This document shows, in pieces, positions 1 to 9,064 of a DNA stretch of 64,000 nt. Source of the DNA: Rathayibacter oskolensis (GTDB taxonomy: Bacteria > Actinomycetota > Actinomycetes > Actinomycetales > Microbacteriaceae); assembly GCF_900177245.1 (NCBI RefSeq), contig NZ_FXBM01000002.1, positions 124,001-188,000 of the forward strand, in the 5' to 3' direction. The position numbers were made by a program, and so were the translations under genes. Within the stretch, counting starts at the first letter, position 1, and every line of letters begins with the position of its first letter. The notes under the pieces were generated by a model. It ran no database searches. It was not told the DNA's origin and saw only the letters and a list, made by a program, of their open reading frames with translations.

Positions 1-141
1 GCGGTCTCGGCGTGCACCCCTCATCGGCTGTGCAGGGCCTGTTCTTAAGCGGCGCTTCAGACTCGGCTCCGACTCTCGAAGAGAACCGGCCGCACCCGAT
101 CCCGAACGGGGTCGGCACCGGGCCGGACCGAGGAGAGAACC

Positions 142-687
142 ATGAGCGAGACCACGACACCGAAGGGCTCGGGCTTCGGGCCGCGCCGCCTCCGGGGCCG
201 CATGATCGCGGCTTGCATCGCCGCCGGAGCACTCGGGCTGGCGGGCCTCGGAGCGACCGCGGCGTTCGCCGACGGGACGGGGACGCCGACTCCGTCGGTG
301 TCGGCCGGCGCGACGCCGCTCCAGACGCCGGGGGCGGGCGACGGCGCGCCTGGTGCGCGGGCGACCGGCGACGGCACGGCGCCGACCCCGCCCGGGCCGG
401 CGGGATGCGGACCGGCCGGGCCGGGCGCGGCGGGGCTGCCGACGCCTCCGGCCGGCGGCGAGGCGCCGACTCCGCCTGCGGTGCCTAGTGAGGGCGAGGC
501 GCCGACTCCGCCTGCGGCGCCTGCTGATGGCGAGGCGCCGACTCCGCCTGCGGTGCCTGGTGACGGCGAGGCGCCGACTCCGCCTGCTGCGCCCAGCGGC
601 GACGAGGCTCCTACTCCTCCCGCCGACGGCGAGCTGCCCACGCCTCCGGCTGCACCCGCCGAGGGCGACGCCCCGACCGGCAGCTGA
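142..687 (+). CDS. Secreted proline-rich repeat protein, function unknown
   Basis: 181 aa. An N-terminal basic stretch is followed by a hydrophobic segment (about residues 21-43) ending AFA-D, a likely signal peptide with cleavage near residue 43. The mature part is almost entirely low complexity: from residue 106 there are imperfect 12-residue repeats with the core GEAPTPPA. It carries no lipobox, C-terminal membrane anchor or catalytic motif. An AGGAGAG ribosome site lies 5 bases before the ATG. It is probably an extracytoplasmic spacer or wall-associated protein, but nothing in the sequence defines a role. A hairpin terminator follows. The existence of the gene is likely; the product is unknown. 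Confidence 0.7.
   Translation: MSETTTPKGSGFGPRRLRGRMIAACIAAGALGLAGLGATAAFADGTGTPTPSVSAGATPLQTPGAGDGAPGARATGDGTAPTPPGPAGCGPAGPGAAGLPTPPAGGEAPTPPAVPSEGEAPTPPAAPADGEAPTPPAVPGDGEAPTPPAAPSGDEAPTPPADGELPTPPAAPAEGDAPTGS
457..684 (+). repeat. 36-bp tandem repeats encoding GEAPTPPA units
   Basis: About six imperfect in-frame 36-bp units, each encoding a 12-residue block such as GEAPTPPAVPSE. The units vary mostly at the last four residues, and the fifth is shortened. The repeats lie inside a coding gene and have no spacers. Confidence 0.8.
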
Positions 688-697
688 CTCCTCCGCC

Positions 698-762
698 GAG
701 GGAACCCGTTCGCGTCGAGACACCGCGCCGGAAGCGGCACCTCGGCGAGAACGGGTTCCCTC
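698..762 (+). terminator. Hairpin terminator of the repeat-protein gene
   Basis: A perfect 14-bp inverted repeat (GAGGGAACCCGTTC at 698-711 with its complement at 749-762) starts 10 bases after the stop codon at 687. There is no strong T tract, which is common in high-GC actinobacteria. Confidence 0.6.
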
Positions 763-787
763 GCAGGTGCGGCCCGGGACGGGTCGG

Positions 788-833
788 CACGCACGGACGG
801 CCCGGAGAACCGAGGTCCTCCGGGCCGTGCGTG
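788..833 (-). terminator. Hairpin terminator of the surface esterase-like gene
   Basis: The arms CACGCACGG/CCCGGAG (788-807, with a 4-base bulge) pair with CTCCGGGCCGTGCGTG (818-833). It lies just past the stop codon at 876 on the minus strand, so the two converging genes each have a hairpin. Confidence 0.5.
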
Positions 834-875
834 TCGTTCAGTCGATCAGCGTTCAGCGGATCAGCGGAGCAGCGG

Positions 876-3440
876 TCAGCGCGCGGTGCGGCGCCTGCGG
901 GTGAGGCCGAGCGCGAGCGCTCCGCCGGCCATCAGCGCGAGGGCGGCCGCGGCGGCCCAGCCCGTCTCGACTCCGGTGCTCGCCAGTCCCGAGCCGGGGC
1001 GCGTCGGCGTGGTGCCGGCAGCGGGGGCTGCGGTCGCGGTCGGGTGCGCGGTCGGTGCGACGGTCGGCCCGGCGGTGGGCGCGGTCGTCGGCTCAACGGT
1101 CGGCTCCGCGGTCGGCGCGACGGTCGGCTCCGTGGTCGGCGTCGCGGTCGGCTCGACGGTCGGCGTGGCGGTGGGCTCCGGAGTCGCAGCGGACCCGAAC
1201 ACCTCCTCGGCCGATCCCAGCGAGGCGAACACCGTCTCGCCGTTGGCGTCGTCCACTCCGTCGTTGTCGGTCACCACGAACACCTCGCCCGACCCGGTGA
1301 TGCCGAGGCCCTCGAGCTTCTCCTGGGTCCAGCCGTTGCCGGCCTCGAGCACAGGCAGCACGTCGGCCGCGAGCGTCTTCTCGAGCACGGGGAGCTCCTC
1401 GCCGACGGCGGCACCGGCGGCGGTGGGCAGGTCGACCGTGTAGACGGCCTTGAGCGCCGCATCCGGGCCGTTGCGCTTGTCGCGCTCGATCACGGCGAGG
1501 GTGCCCGCCGGGGTCAGCGTGATCTCGGAGAGGCCGTTCCAGTCGCCCTCGGCGCCGGACGCCGGCTCGAGCGGGTAGCCGAAGAAGCTCCAGCTCTCGG
1601 CCGCGACGTCGTAGCGTCCGAGACGGACGACGCCGTCGGCGTCGGTCGAGGCCTCGCGCTGCAGCGCAGTCCAGACGATGTCGCCCTCGGCGCCGCTCTC
1701 GATGGTCACGCCCTCGAAGCCCTGCGAGCCGAGCGCGTCGGCCACCTCCGCGGGGAGGGTGATGCGCTGCTGCACGGCGCCGTCGGCGTCGAGCTCGAGC
1801 AGTGCGTTCTCGGGGCCGGTGGCGCCCTCGGTGACGGCCCAGAAGCCGCCCTCGGTGCGCGCCGCGATGCCCTCGAGGTCGAGGGCTGCGGGCTCACCCG
1901 CCTCCGTCACGGTGAACGACGAGTCGATCAGCGCGGGAGAGACGGAGGTGTCGATCGAGTAGACCTCGCTCGGCGCGTAGGCGCTGTCGCTGACCGCGAA
2001 CAGGCGGTCGTCGTCGGCGGGGTCGGTCGACAGGCCCGAGAGCGCGCCCCAGGGGAGGGGCGAGTCGTCGACGTCGGCCGAGACGATGCTCGGGAACGCG
2101 GGCGAGGAGGCGCCGAGCTCGTAGACCTGGACGCTCGCGCGCACGGCCGCCTCAGCGTCGTCGGTCTCGCTCGAGACGACGAGCAGGTCGCGCTCGGGCA
2201 GGGCGAGGAGCCCCTCCGGCCCCGGCGTCGACGGCAGCACCTGCACGAAGCGCGGCTCGGTCGGGTCGGACACGTCGTAGACCGCGACGAAGTTCGCGCG
2301 CTCGGCCCCGACGAAGACGTAGGGCACGCCGTCGAAGGTCGCCGAGAGCAGGCCCTCGGGCTCCGAGCCCTTGGCGTCGGAGCGCCCGTCGGGGTAGAGG
2401 CCGACGCTCACCGCGAGGTGATCGAACGAGTTGCCGGCGTCCCAGGTGACGGCGCCGGTGGCCGCGTCGAGGATCGACCAGCCGCGGGTCCCGCCCTTCC
2501 AGTCGCCCTCGTTGGCGATGGCGATGTGGTCGTCGCCGACCCAGCCGATCGCGTCGGGCTCACGCGGCACGTCGGTGATCGAGTCGGTCAGCGAGATGTG
2601 GTCGTCGTCGAGGGTGTCGATCCCGGTCACGGAGGCGGTGCCCGCGGAGTAGGACGCGGTCACGGTCCGGGTGGCCAGGTCGACGATCGCGACGGCGTTG
2701 TTCTCCTGCAGGGTCACCGCGACGGCGGTGTCGCCGGGGTTGATCGAGACGTACTCGGGCTCCGGGTCGCTCGGGGTGTCGAGCCCCGCGAGTCCGGTCA
2801 TGTCGATGTGCTCGGCGACCCACGTGGTGGGGTCTCCCGCGAGGTCCATCACCACGAGCTCGCCGGCGGGCAGCTGCGGGAGGTCGCCCTCCTCGCCGCC
2901 CTCGGGGGTGAACTCCTCGTCGCGCTGGTTCTCGATCGCGATGACGGCGGTGTCGCCCGCGGTCGTCACGTCGATGGAGTCGGGCTGGCCGCCGAGCTCG
3001 ATGGTCGCGACGGGCGCGAGGTCGTCGGCGTGCAGGACGCTGACGTGACCCGACGGGTTCGCGAAGTCGCCGTCGCTGGTGTCGACGACCGCGAGGACGT
3101 ACTCGCCGGTCGCGTAGACCGAGGTGGGCTCGCCTCCGACGCCCACGCCGCCGAGCGGCTCCGGAGCGTCGGGGTCGCTGATGTCGAGCACGTTGATGCG
3201 CTGACCGGCCGAGTCGGTCGAGTAGACGAGGCGGCCGTCGGGCGACGCGCTCGAGATCTCGGCGACGGCGGCGTCGACGGCCGGGTCGGCGGCGTTGAGG
3301 TAGGCGGGCACGGTGGCGATGCGGGTGAAGAACGAGTCTCCCGCGGCGGAGGCGGGGAGGGCTGCGCCGAGGGTGCAGCTCGCGAGAGTGAGGGCGATCG
3401 CGGCGCCGGCGGCGCGACGGGGGGCGGGGTGACGGGGCAC
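876..3440 (-). CDS. Cell-wall-anchored esterase/phytase-like beta-propeller protein
   Basis: About 854 aa. It has a signal peptide (hydrophobic segment ending PASAAG), then repeated propeller-like blocks (SPDGRLVYSTDSAG, INVLDISDP, VAVYDVSDP), then a segment resembling the esterase-like domain of the phytase family (NGLSEITLTPAGTLAVIERD). A long threonine/proline stalk of TxEPT units follows, then an LASTG sortase-like motif, a hydrophobic helix and an RRRRTAR tail, so it should be displayed on the wall. The GTG at 3440 is preferred because AGGAG lies just upstream; a GTG at 3476 is also open. Substrate unknown; phosphate-ester or related hydrolysis is only a family-level guess. Confidence 0.75.
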   Translation of the reverse strand: MPRHPAPRRAAGAAIALTLASCTLGAALPASAAGDSFFTRIATVPAYLNAADPAVDAAVAEISSASPDGRLVYSTDSAGQRINVLDISDPDAPEPLGGVGVGGEPTSVYATGEYVLAVVDTSDGDFANPSGHVSVLHADDLAPVATIELGGQPDSIDVTTAGDTAVIAIENQRDEEFTPEGGEEGDLPQLPAGELVVMDLAGDPTTWVAEHIDMTGLAGLDTPSDPEPEYVSINPGDTAVAVTLQENNAVAIVDLATRTVTASYSAGTASVTGIDTLDDDHISLTDSITDVPREPDAIGWVGDDHIAIANEGDWKGGTRGWSILDAATGAVTWDAGNSFDHLAVSVGLYPDGRSDAKGSEPEGLLSATFDGVPYVFVGAERANFVAVYDVSDPTEPRFVQVLPSTPGPEGLLALPERDLLVVSSETDDAEAAVRASVQVYELGASSPAFPSIVSADVDDSPLPWGALSGLSTDPADDDRLFAVSDSAYAPSEVYSIDTSVSPALIDSSFTVTEAGEPAALDLEGIAARTEGGFWAVTEGATGPENALLELDADGAVQQRITLPAEVADALGSQGFEGVTIESGAEGDIVWTALQREASTDADGVVRLGRYDVAAESWSFFGYPLEPASGAEGDWNGLSEITLTPAGTLAVIERDKRNGPDAALKAVYTVDLPTAAGAAVGEELPVLEKTLAADVLPVLEAGNGWTQEKLEGLGITGSGEVFVVTDNDGVDDANGETVFASLGSAEEVFGSAATPEPTATPTVEPTATPTTEPTVAPTAEPTVEPTTAPTAGPTVAPTAHPTATAAPAAGTTPTRPGSGLASTGVETGWAAAAALALMAGGALALGLTRRRRTAR

Positions 3441-3555
3441 GGGTCTCCTGAGACGATTCGAAGGGAACCCGCCCACGCTCGCGGGCCGAGGTGAACAATC
3501 GGGCGTCCCGAGGTGTCCGGACGGCGAACGCGCGGAGACGCCCTCGGCGGCGGCC

Positions 3556-4644
3556 TCAGCCCCCGAGGCCGCCCGCCGCCGAGCCCCAGGCCGCCAGGGC
3601 CGCGCGCACGCGCTCGTCGCGCGCCAGCCCGAGCGCCTCGGCGTAGCCCTCCTCGAGCACGTCGTCGATGCGCACGCGCGCCGCGGTCTCGGAGGAGCGC
3701 ACCGCCGCCTCGACCATCGCGAGGCTCCGCACGTTCGAGTGCACCTCTCCCGAGGGCGTCGCCCCCGTCTGCAGCGCCGAGACGAACTCCGCGAGCGAGC
3801 CGGCGATCTCCGTCGGCACCGGCTCGAACGCGGCGACCTGCACCTCGTCCGCGTCGCGCGCCTGCCACTCGGGTGCGCCCTCGCCGTCCCAGTGCGCCGT
3901 GCCGCTGGCGCCGTTCACGCGCCAGTCGCCGTTCCACGACGTCTCGAGACCGTCGGCGCACCAGCTGCCCGTGTAGGTGAAGCGCACCCCGTCGGCGAAC
4001 TCGAAGACGGCACTCGCCGCGGCGCCGTCGGCGTACCAGCTCCAGCCCGGGTTGTACTCCTCGCAGTACACGGCCACGGGGTCGCGGTCGAGGAGGTAGC
4101 GGGCGGCGTCGAACGCGTGGATCGCCATGTCGACGAGCAGCACATGCGCCATCTCGTCGCGGAAGCCTCCGAAGCGCGGTGCCTTGGCGAACGACACGGA
4201 GGCGGTGCCCAGCTGCCCGAGCCCCGCGATCTGCTCGCGGAACGCGGCGATCGAGGCGTAGTAACGGCGCGACTGGCTCGTCATCAGCAGCCGCTCCGCC
4301 ACCTCGGCGGTCGCCGCGAGGATCAGCGACTCCGCGATCGTCGGGGCGATCGGCTTCTCGGACAGCACCGGCAGCCCCGCGAACAGCGCCTCGGAGCTGA
4401 CCGGCAGGTGCGCGCGGGGCACCGTCACGTTGACGACCGCGTCGGCGCCGGTGCGGGCCGCGACCTCGGCGACGGAACTGCCGACCGCGAGCGGCGCGAC
4501 TCCCTCCTCCTCGCCGGCCCGCGTGGCCAGATCGACGTCGAGGTCGACGAGGCCGACCAGCTCGGCATCGGGGGAGTCGCGGATCGTGCGGATCCAGGCG
4601 CGCCCCATCGCGCCGGCGCCCACCTGGACGATGCGCACCGTCAT
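3556..4644 (-). CDS. Gfo/Idh/MocA-family sugar oxidoreductase
   Basis: 362 aa, the usual length for this NAD(P)-dependent family. The Rossmann motif GAGAMG is at residues 9-14 and the family EKP motif at 96-98; D172 and H176 in VDMAIHAFD fit the catalytic region. The ATG at 4642-4644 overlaps the stop of the upstream ThuA gene as ATGA, so the two are translationally coupled. In rhizobial ThuA/ThuB and in puerarin-degrading DgpA, relatives oxidise sugar hydroxyls to keto-sugars. By inference this one interconverts a 3-keto-glycoside or 3-keto-sugar. Exact substrate unknown. Confidence 0.88.
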   Translation of the reverse strand: MTVRIVQVGAGAMGRAWIRTIRDSPDAELVGLVDLDVDLATRAGEEEGVAPLAVGSSVAEVAARTGADAVVNVTVPRAHLPVSSEALFAGLPVLSEKPIAPTIAESLILAATAEVAERLLMTSQSRRYYASIAAFREQIAGLGQLGTASVSFAKAPRFGGFRDEMAHVLLVDMAIHAFDAARYLLDRDPVAVYCEEYNPGWSWYADGAAASAVFEFADGVRFTYTGSWCADGLETSWNGDWRVNGASGTAHWDGEGAPEWQARDADEVQVAAFEPVPTEIAGSLAEFVSALQTGATPSGEVHSNVRSLAMVEAAVRSSETAARVRIDDVLEEGYAEALGLARDERVRAALAAWGSAAGGLGG

Positions 4645-5420
4645 CGGACGAGCGCTCCCTGGTAGTCCTGGCCGTTGTAGAAGTCCTCGGTCTCGTAGCG
4701 CTGCAGCACGGGGAGGCTGCGGGCGGGACGCGAGCTGCGCGCCCACTCCACGCCGTTCGCGATCACGCGGCGCACGTGCTCGTGGTGGTAGACGGGGTAG
4801 TCCTGATCGCCGGGCGAGAAGAAGAAGATGCGCCCGTGGCCGCGCTTGTAGGTCATGCCCGAGCGGAACACCTCGCCGCCCGAGAACGTCGAGAGGAACA
4901 CCAGCTCGTCGGGGGCGGGGACGTCGAAGAACTCGCCGTACATCTCCTGCTGCGGGATCACGAAGGGGTGCGGCACGCCCTGCGCGATGGGGTGCGTGGG
5001 GTCGACGGTCCAGACCAGCTCGCGGTCCTCCTCCGAGCGCCAGCGCAGCGTGCAGGTGGTGCCCATCAGCTTGCCGAAGATCTTCGACCAGTGGCCGGAG
5101 TGGAGCACCAGCAGGCCCATGCCGGCGAGGACGTGGCGGTGCACGCGCTCGACGATCGCGTCGTCGACGTCGCCGTGCGCCATGTGCCCCCACCAGACGA
5201 GGACGTCGGTGGCGTCGAGGACGTCCTCGGTGAGGCCGTGCTCGGGCTCGTCGAGCGTGGTGGTGCTGACGACGGCGCGCTCGCCGAGGTTCTCGAGGAT
5301 GCCCTCGGCGATGGTCGTGTGCATGCCGTCGGGGTAGATCGCTCTGACCTTCTCCTCGACCTGCTCGTGGCGGTTCTCGCCCCAGACGAGGACGCGGACG
5401 GGGGATGCGGGTGTGGTCAC
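4641..5420 (-). CDS. ThuA-family (trehalose-utilisation-like) protein
   Basis: 259 aa with the glutamine-amidotransferase-like fold typical of Thu[30 protein letters not shown] and a late [19 protein letters not shown] segment. The GTG start has GAAGGA upstream. It is first in a two-gene operon with the Gfo/Idh gene and is divergent from a LacI regulator, with a LacI-type operator between them. ThuA proteins work with ThuB in oxidised-disaccharide metabolism. A role in 3-keto-sugar conversion is inferred from the many keto-glycoside genes nearby. A second ThuA paralogue lies at 49003-49872. Confidence 0.85.
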   Translation of the reverse strand: MTTPASPVRVLVWGENRHEQVEEKVRAIYPDGMHTTIAEGILENLGERAVVSTTTLDEPEHGLTEDVLDATDVLVWWGHMAHGDVDDAIVERVHRHVLAGMGLLVLHSGHWSKIFGKLMGTTCTLRWRSEEDRELVWTVDPTHPIAQGVPHPFVIPQQEMYGEFFDVPAPDELVFLSTFSGGEVFRSGMTYKRGHGRIFFFSPGDQDYPVYHHEHVRRVIANGVEWARSSRPARSLPVLQRYETEDFYNGQDYQGALVR

Positions 5421-5464
5421 GGGGGTTCCTTCTTCATCGATGGAGAGAGGGGTGCTCAGCGCGC

Positions 5465-5480
5465 GGTTAAGCGCTTTACC
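5465..5480. promoter_or_regulatory. LacI-family operator
   Basis: GGTTAAGCGCTTTACC is a 16-bp near-perfect palindrome centred on GC, with the classical LacI/GalR-family core. It lies between the divergent ThuA start (5420) and LacI gene (5558), where it can control both promoters. Confidence 0.75.
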
Positions 5481-5557
5481 GTTTCTCGCTCCTAGAATGC
5501 GGGAGACCCCCGCCCTGCGTCAACCACGCACCGGCGCACCGATCGCGAGGAGGCGCC

Positions 5558-6556
5558 GTGGCCACCATGCGAGACGTCGCGCGCCTGGCCGGGGTGTCGA
5601 TGACCACTGTGTCGTTCGTGGTCAACGACACGAAGCCGGTCTCGCCGCAGACGCGCGAGCGGGTCAGGGAGGCGATGCGCGAGCTCGGCTACCGCCCGAA
5701 CGCCGTCGCCCGCGCGCTCGCCCGCCGCCGCTCCCTCATCGTCGCGGTCGTGTACCCGCTGGTCTCGAGCCGGCCGCTGAACACGGCCACGTCCTTCCTC
5801 ACCGGCGCCGCCGAGGCGGCGGCCGAGAACGGCTACTCGATCGTCCTCTGGCCGACGGTGGGCGGGTCGGAGCGGTTGGCCGACCTGCGCTCGGACGGGC
5901 TGATCGACGGCGTGGTGCTGATGCAGGTGACCTCGGAGGACGAGCGGGTCGCGATCCTCCGCGACTCCGGCACACCCTTCGCGCTGATCGGCCGCACCCG
6001 CGACCCGTCGGCCCTCGACTGGGTCGACATCGACTTCGAGGGCATGGTCGAGGAGGCGCTCGAGCGGCTGGCCGGGCTCGGCCACACCCGGATCGCCCTG
6101 GTCCTCGGCGCCGAGGGCTCCGACTTCGGCCCCTACGCGCGCACCAGGGAGGCGTTCGAGCGGGGGTGCGCGGCGCGCGGACTCACCGGCTCCCTCCTCC
6201 GCTGCGACGAGTCGCCGGCCGGCGGTCGCGCGCTGGCGCGGTCGCTCGACGCGAGCGCGCTGACGGCGGCCGTCGTCATCAACGGAGGCGCCGCCGTCGG
6301 CTTCGCGCACGAGCTGCGGCACCGCGGGGTGAGCGTTCCCGGCGACCTGTCGATCGTGCTGCTCGCCTCCGACCCCGACGTCGCCGACCTGGCCGACCCG
6401 ACCCTCGACCTGCTGGTCGGCCCCGGTCACGCGCTCGGCCGCCGCGCCGTCGAGGCGCTGCTGGCGCGGCTCGCCGACCCCGCCGCGCCGCTCCTCCAGG
6501 AGCGCATCGGCGGCCCGTGGCGCCCCGGCGGCTCGGTCGGGGCCCCGCGCTCCTGA
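5558..6556 (+). CDS. LacI-family transcriptional regulator
   Basis: 332 aa. The N-terminal helix-turn-helix (VARLAGVSMTTVSFVVN, about residues 7-23) is the canonical LacI DNA-binding motif, followed by a hinge (YRPNAVARALARRRS) and a periplasmic-binding-protein-like effector domain. GTG start with GCGAGGAGG 5 bases upstream. It probably represses the divergent ThuA-Gfo/Idh operon through the palindrome at 5465-5480, and could also reach the downstream ABC importer operon. The inducer is probably a sugar derivative. Confidence 0.9.
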   Translation: MATMRDVARLAGVSMTTVSFVVNDTKPVSPQTRERVREAMRELGYRPNAVARALARRRSLIVAVVYPLVSSRPLNTATSFLTGAAEAAAENGYSIVLWPTVGGSERLADLRSDGLIDGVVLMQVTSEDERVAILRDSGTPFALIGRTRDPSALDWVDIDFEGMVEEALERLAGLGHTRIALVLGAEGSDFGPYARTREAFERGCAARGLTGSLLRCDESPAGGRALARSLDASALTAAVVINGGAAVGFAHELRHRGVSVPGDLSIVLLASDPDVADLADPTLDLLVGPGHALGRRAVEALLARLADPAAPLLQERIGGPWRPGGSVGAPRS

Positions 6557-6595
6557 CCCTCTGGCGAGGGTTCGCCTCCTCGACAGGGCTCCGCC

Positions 6596-6627
6596 CACTT
6601 ATGTCCCGTATCGCGAAGTCTTATGTG
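6596..6627. promoter_or_regulatory. Two CTTATGT direct repeats upstream of the importer operon
   Basis: CACTTATGTC (6596-6605) and CTTATGTG (6620-6627) are spaced 22 bp apart, about two helical turns, about 100 bp before the binding-protein start. The first 10-mer recurs exactly, in reverse, upstream of the ROK regulator (20661-20670). This suggests an operator. Confidence 0.45.
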
Positions 6628-6708
6628 TGTTTCAGACGCATCGCTGTGATACTGAGGCGAAGCCGCCCCCGGCTCCCCACCGTGACATCGACGTCAGAAA
6701 GGTTGGAC

Positions 6709-7995
6709 ATGTCAGAGCAGCGTCGCTTCCCTGTCCGCAGATCCGCTTACCTCGCCCTCCCCGCCGTCGCGGCCGTGCTCCTCGCCGGCTGCTCGGGATC
6801 GCCTTCGGGTGAGAGCTCCGACGGCTCGACCTCGTTCTCGCTCACCTACGCGAAGTCCAACACCATCGCCAGCCCGTTCGAGATCCTCGCCCAGGACTAC
6901 ATGGACAGCCACGAGGGTGTCGAGATCACCCTCTCGCCCCAGCCCAATGACACCTACGGCGATGCCATCCGCACCCAGCTCCAGGCGGGTAACGCCCCCG
7001 ACGTCATGGAGACCGAGGCCGGATCGGGCCAGAGCCGGAGCGTCATCCCTCTCGCCGAGGCCGGCTTCCTCGAGCCGATCCCGGACGCCGCCGACGTCAT
7101 CCCGCCGGGCAGTGAGAGCAGCTACACCTTCGACGACGCGATCTACGGGCTGCCGCTGGGCGTCTCGTACGCGGGCCTGATCCTCAACCAGACCGCGACC
7201 GACGCCGCAGGCCTCTCGACGTTCCCGACCGACCTCGACTCGCTCGAGGCTGCGTGCGCCACGGCGGCCGACGCCGGCAAGTCGATGTTCGTGGTCGCCG
7301 GCGGTGCCGCGCCCAACGCGGGCATCACCGCTCTGGTCATCTCGGCCACCCGCGTGTTCGCCGAGACTCCCGACTGGAACGAGCAGCGCGCTGCGGGCGA
7401 GGTCACCTTCGCCGACAGCGACGGCTGGAAGGACACCCTGCAGACGGTGCTCGACCTCGAGGAGGCCGGCTGCTTCCAGGCCGGAGTCGAGGGTGCGGGC
7501 TTCGACGCCATCACCAACAACATGACCTCCGGCGCCTCGCTCTCGTTCTTCGGCCCTCTCGGGTCCGCTTCCGAGCTCGCGAAGGCGGCTCCCGACCAGA
7601 CGTTCGTCGCCCAGGCGTTCCCGCCGGCGTCCGAGGGTGACAAGCCCTACGGCGTCGCGAGCCCGACCTACTCGCTCTCGATCAACGCCAAGTCGGCCAA
7701 CAAGGAGGCAGCGAGCGAGTTCCTCGACTGGCTGGCCGCTCCTGAGCAGTCGACCGCCTTCGCCGACGCCTCCGGCGGCCTCCCCGTCGCGGGCCTCGCC
7801 GACATGGACTTCACCGGGGGTACCTACGAGGGAGTGTCCGACCTGCTGAAGAACGGCGACTACACACCGCTGCCCAACCAGGCCTGGGCCAACGCGTCCG
7901 TCTACGACGCCATGGCGACCGGTGTGCAGGGACTGCTCACCGGCCAGTCGACCATCGACCAGGTGCTCAGCTCGATGGACGCCGCCTGGGACTAG
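6709..7995 (+). CDS. ABC transporter sugar-binding lipoprotein
   Basis: 428 aa. It has a basic N-terminus, a hydrophobic segment and the lipobox LLAGC with the lipidated cysteine at residue 28. The body is a family-1 extracellular solute-binding protein (ALIAQD-type N-lobe; NAPDVMETEAG; ASEFLDWLAAPEQS near the C-terminus). AGAAAGG precedes the ATG at 6709. It heads a long plus-strand operon with two permeases and then glycoside-catabolism genes, so the cargo is probably a glycoside or oligosaccharide. No ATPase gene is nearby. Confidence 0.92.
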   Translation: MSEQRRFPVRRSAYLALPAVAAVLLAGCSGSPSGESSDGSTSFSLTYAKSNTIASPFEILAQDYMDSHEGVEITLSPQPNDTYGDAIRTQLQAGNAPDVMETEAGSGQSRSVIPLAEAGFLEPIPDAADVIPPGSESSYTFDDAIYGLPLGVSYAGLILNQTATDAAGLSTFPTDLDSLEAACATAADAGKSMFVVAGGAAPNAGITALVISATRVFAETPDWNEQRAAGEVTFADSDGWKDTLQTVLDLEEAGCFQAGVEGAGFDAITNNMTSGASLSFFGPLGSASELAKAAPDQTFVAQAFPPASEGDKPYGVASPTYSLSINAKSANKEAASEFLDWLAAPEQSTAFADASGGLPVAGLADMDFTGGTYEGVSDLLKNGDYTPLPNQAWANASVYDAMATGVQGLLTGQSTIDQVLSSMDAAWD

Positions 7996-8094
7996 TGATC
8001 CCGGGCCCGCCCGGCTGCTCGTCGGCCGGGCGGGACGCCCCGCTCACCCCGATCGCGTACGAATCCCGCTGACGACGACGTAGCAGAGGACCCG

Positions 8095-9063
8095 ATGACA
8101 TCGACTGTGAATGACGCGACGACAGGACTCGTCGTCCCGCCCAGGAAGCCGAAGGGTCCACTCGACCGGGTGACCCACCCGCCGCGTCGCAAGAAGGGCC
8201 TGCTGCAGCTCGGTCACTGGTGGTGGGCGCTGCCCGGCATCCTGATGGTGATCGCCATCCACTACGTCTCGACCAGCGTCGGCGCCTTCTTCGCCTTCAC
8301 GGACTGGACGGGCATCGGCGGCTTCGACTGGGTCGGCTTCGACAACTTCGCCCGGATCTTCGCCGACCCCAGCAAGATCGGCGCGCTGCTGAACACGCTG
8401 TTCCTCGCCTTCGCCTCGGTGGTCCTCTCGAACATCGCCGGCCTCGGCCTCGCGATCGGGCTGAACCGGCTCCTCAAGACCCGCTACATCCTCCGCACCC
8501 TCTTCTTCATGCCGGTGGTGCTCAGCCCGCTCGCCACGTCGTACATCTGGAAGTTCATCTTCCAGTTCGACGGCCCGCTCAACGTGGTCCTGCAGGGCGT
8601 CGGCCTCGGCTCGATGGCCCGCTCCTGGTTGGCCGACCCTGTCTGGGCGATCTGGGCGGTGCTGATCGTCGTCGTCTGGCAGAACATCGGCTTCGCGATG
8701 GTCATCTACGCGGCGGGCCTCGCCTCCGTCCCGATCGAGATCGAAGAGGCCGCGGCGATCGACGGTGCCAACCTCTGGACGCGGTTCCTCCACGTGACCC
8801 TGCCGTCGATCCGCCCCTCCGTCGCGATCGCGACGACCCTCGGGCTGGTGAACGGGCTCCGCATCTTCGACCAGATCATGGCCCTCACCGGAGGCGGCCC
8901 GGCAGGCGCCACCGCCACCCTCGCCACCGAGGTCTACAAGCAGGCGTTCAGCCTCGGGCAGTTCGGCAACGGTGCCGCGCTCGCGCTGATCCTCACCCTC
9001 ATCATCCTGTTCTTCGCAGTCGTCCAGCAGCGGGTCACGCAGGACCGAACCGGCAAGGAGTGA
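8095..9063 (+). CDS. Sugar ABC transporter permease (MalF type)
   Basis: 322 aa with about six membrane helices. The EAA loop that docks the ATPase is visible as IEEAAAIDGANLWTRF (about residues 217-232). The N-terminus has a cytosolic basic extension before the first helix. It is followed after one base by the second permease gene. As in many actinobacteria, it probably uses a shared MsiK-type ATPase encoded elsewhere. Confidence 0.93.
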   Translation: MTSTVNDATTGLVVPPRKPKGPLDRVTHPPRRKKGLLQLGHWWWALPGILMVIAIHYVSTSVGAFFAFTDWTGIGGFDWVGFDNFARIFADPSKIGALLNTLFLAFASVVLSNIAGLGLAIGLNRLLKTRYILRTLFFMPVVLSPLATSYIWKFIFQFDGPLNVVLQGVGLGSMARSWLADPVWAIWAVLIVVVWQNIGFAMVIYAAGLASVPIEIEEAAAIDGANLWTRFLHVTLPSIRPSVAIATTLGLVNGLRIFDQIMALTGGGPAGATATLATEVYKQAFSLGQFGNGAALALILTLIILFFAVVQQRVTQDRTGKE

Positions 9064-9064
9064 C

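Noticed and set aside
457-684. Possible CRISPR-like repeat
   Set aside because: Repeats are contiguous, in frame and coding (GEAPTPPA units) with no spacers.
831-3494. An 887-aa open frame opposite the surface esterase-like gene
   Set aside because: Arginine/glycine-rich antisense shadow of a clear signal-peptide protein; no motif of its own.
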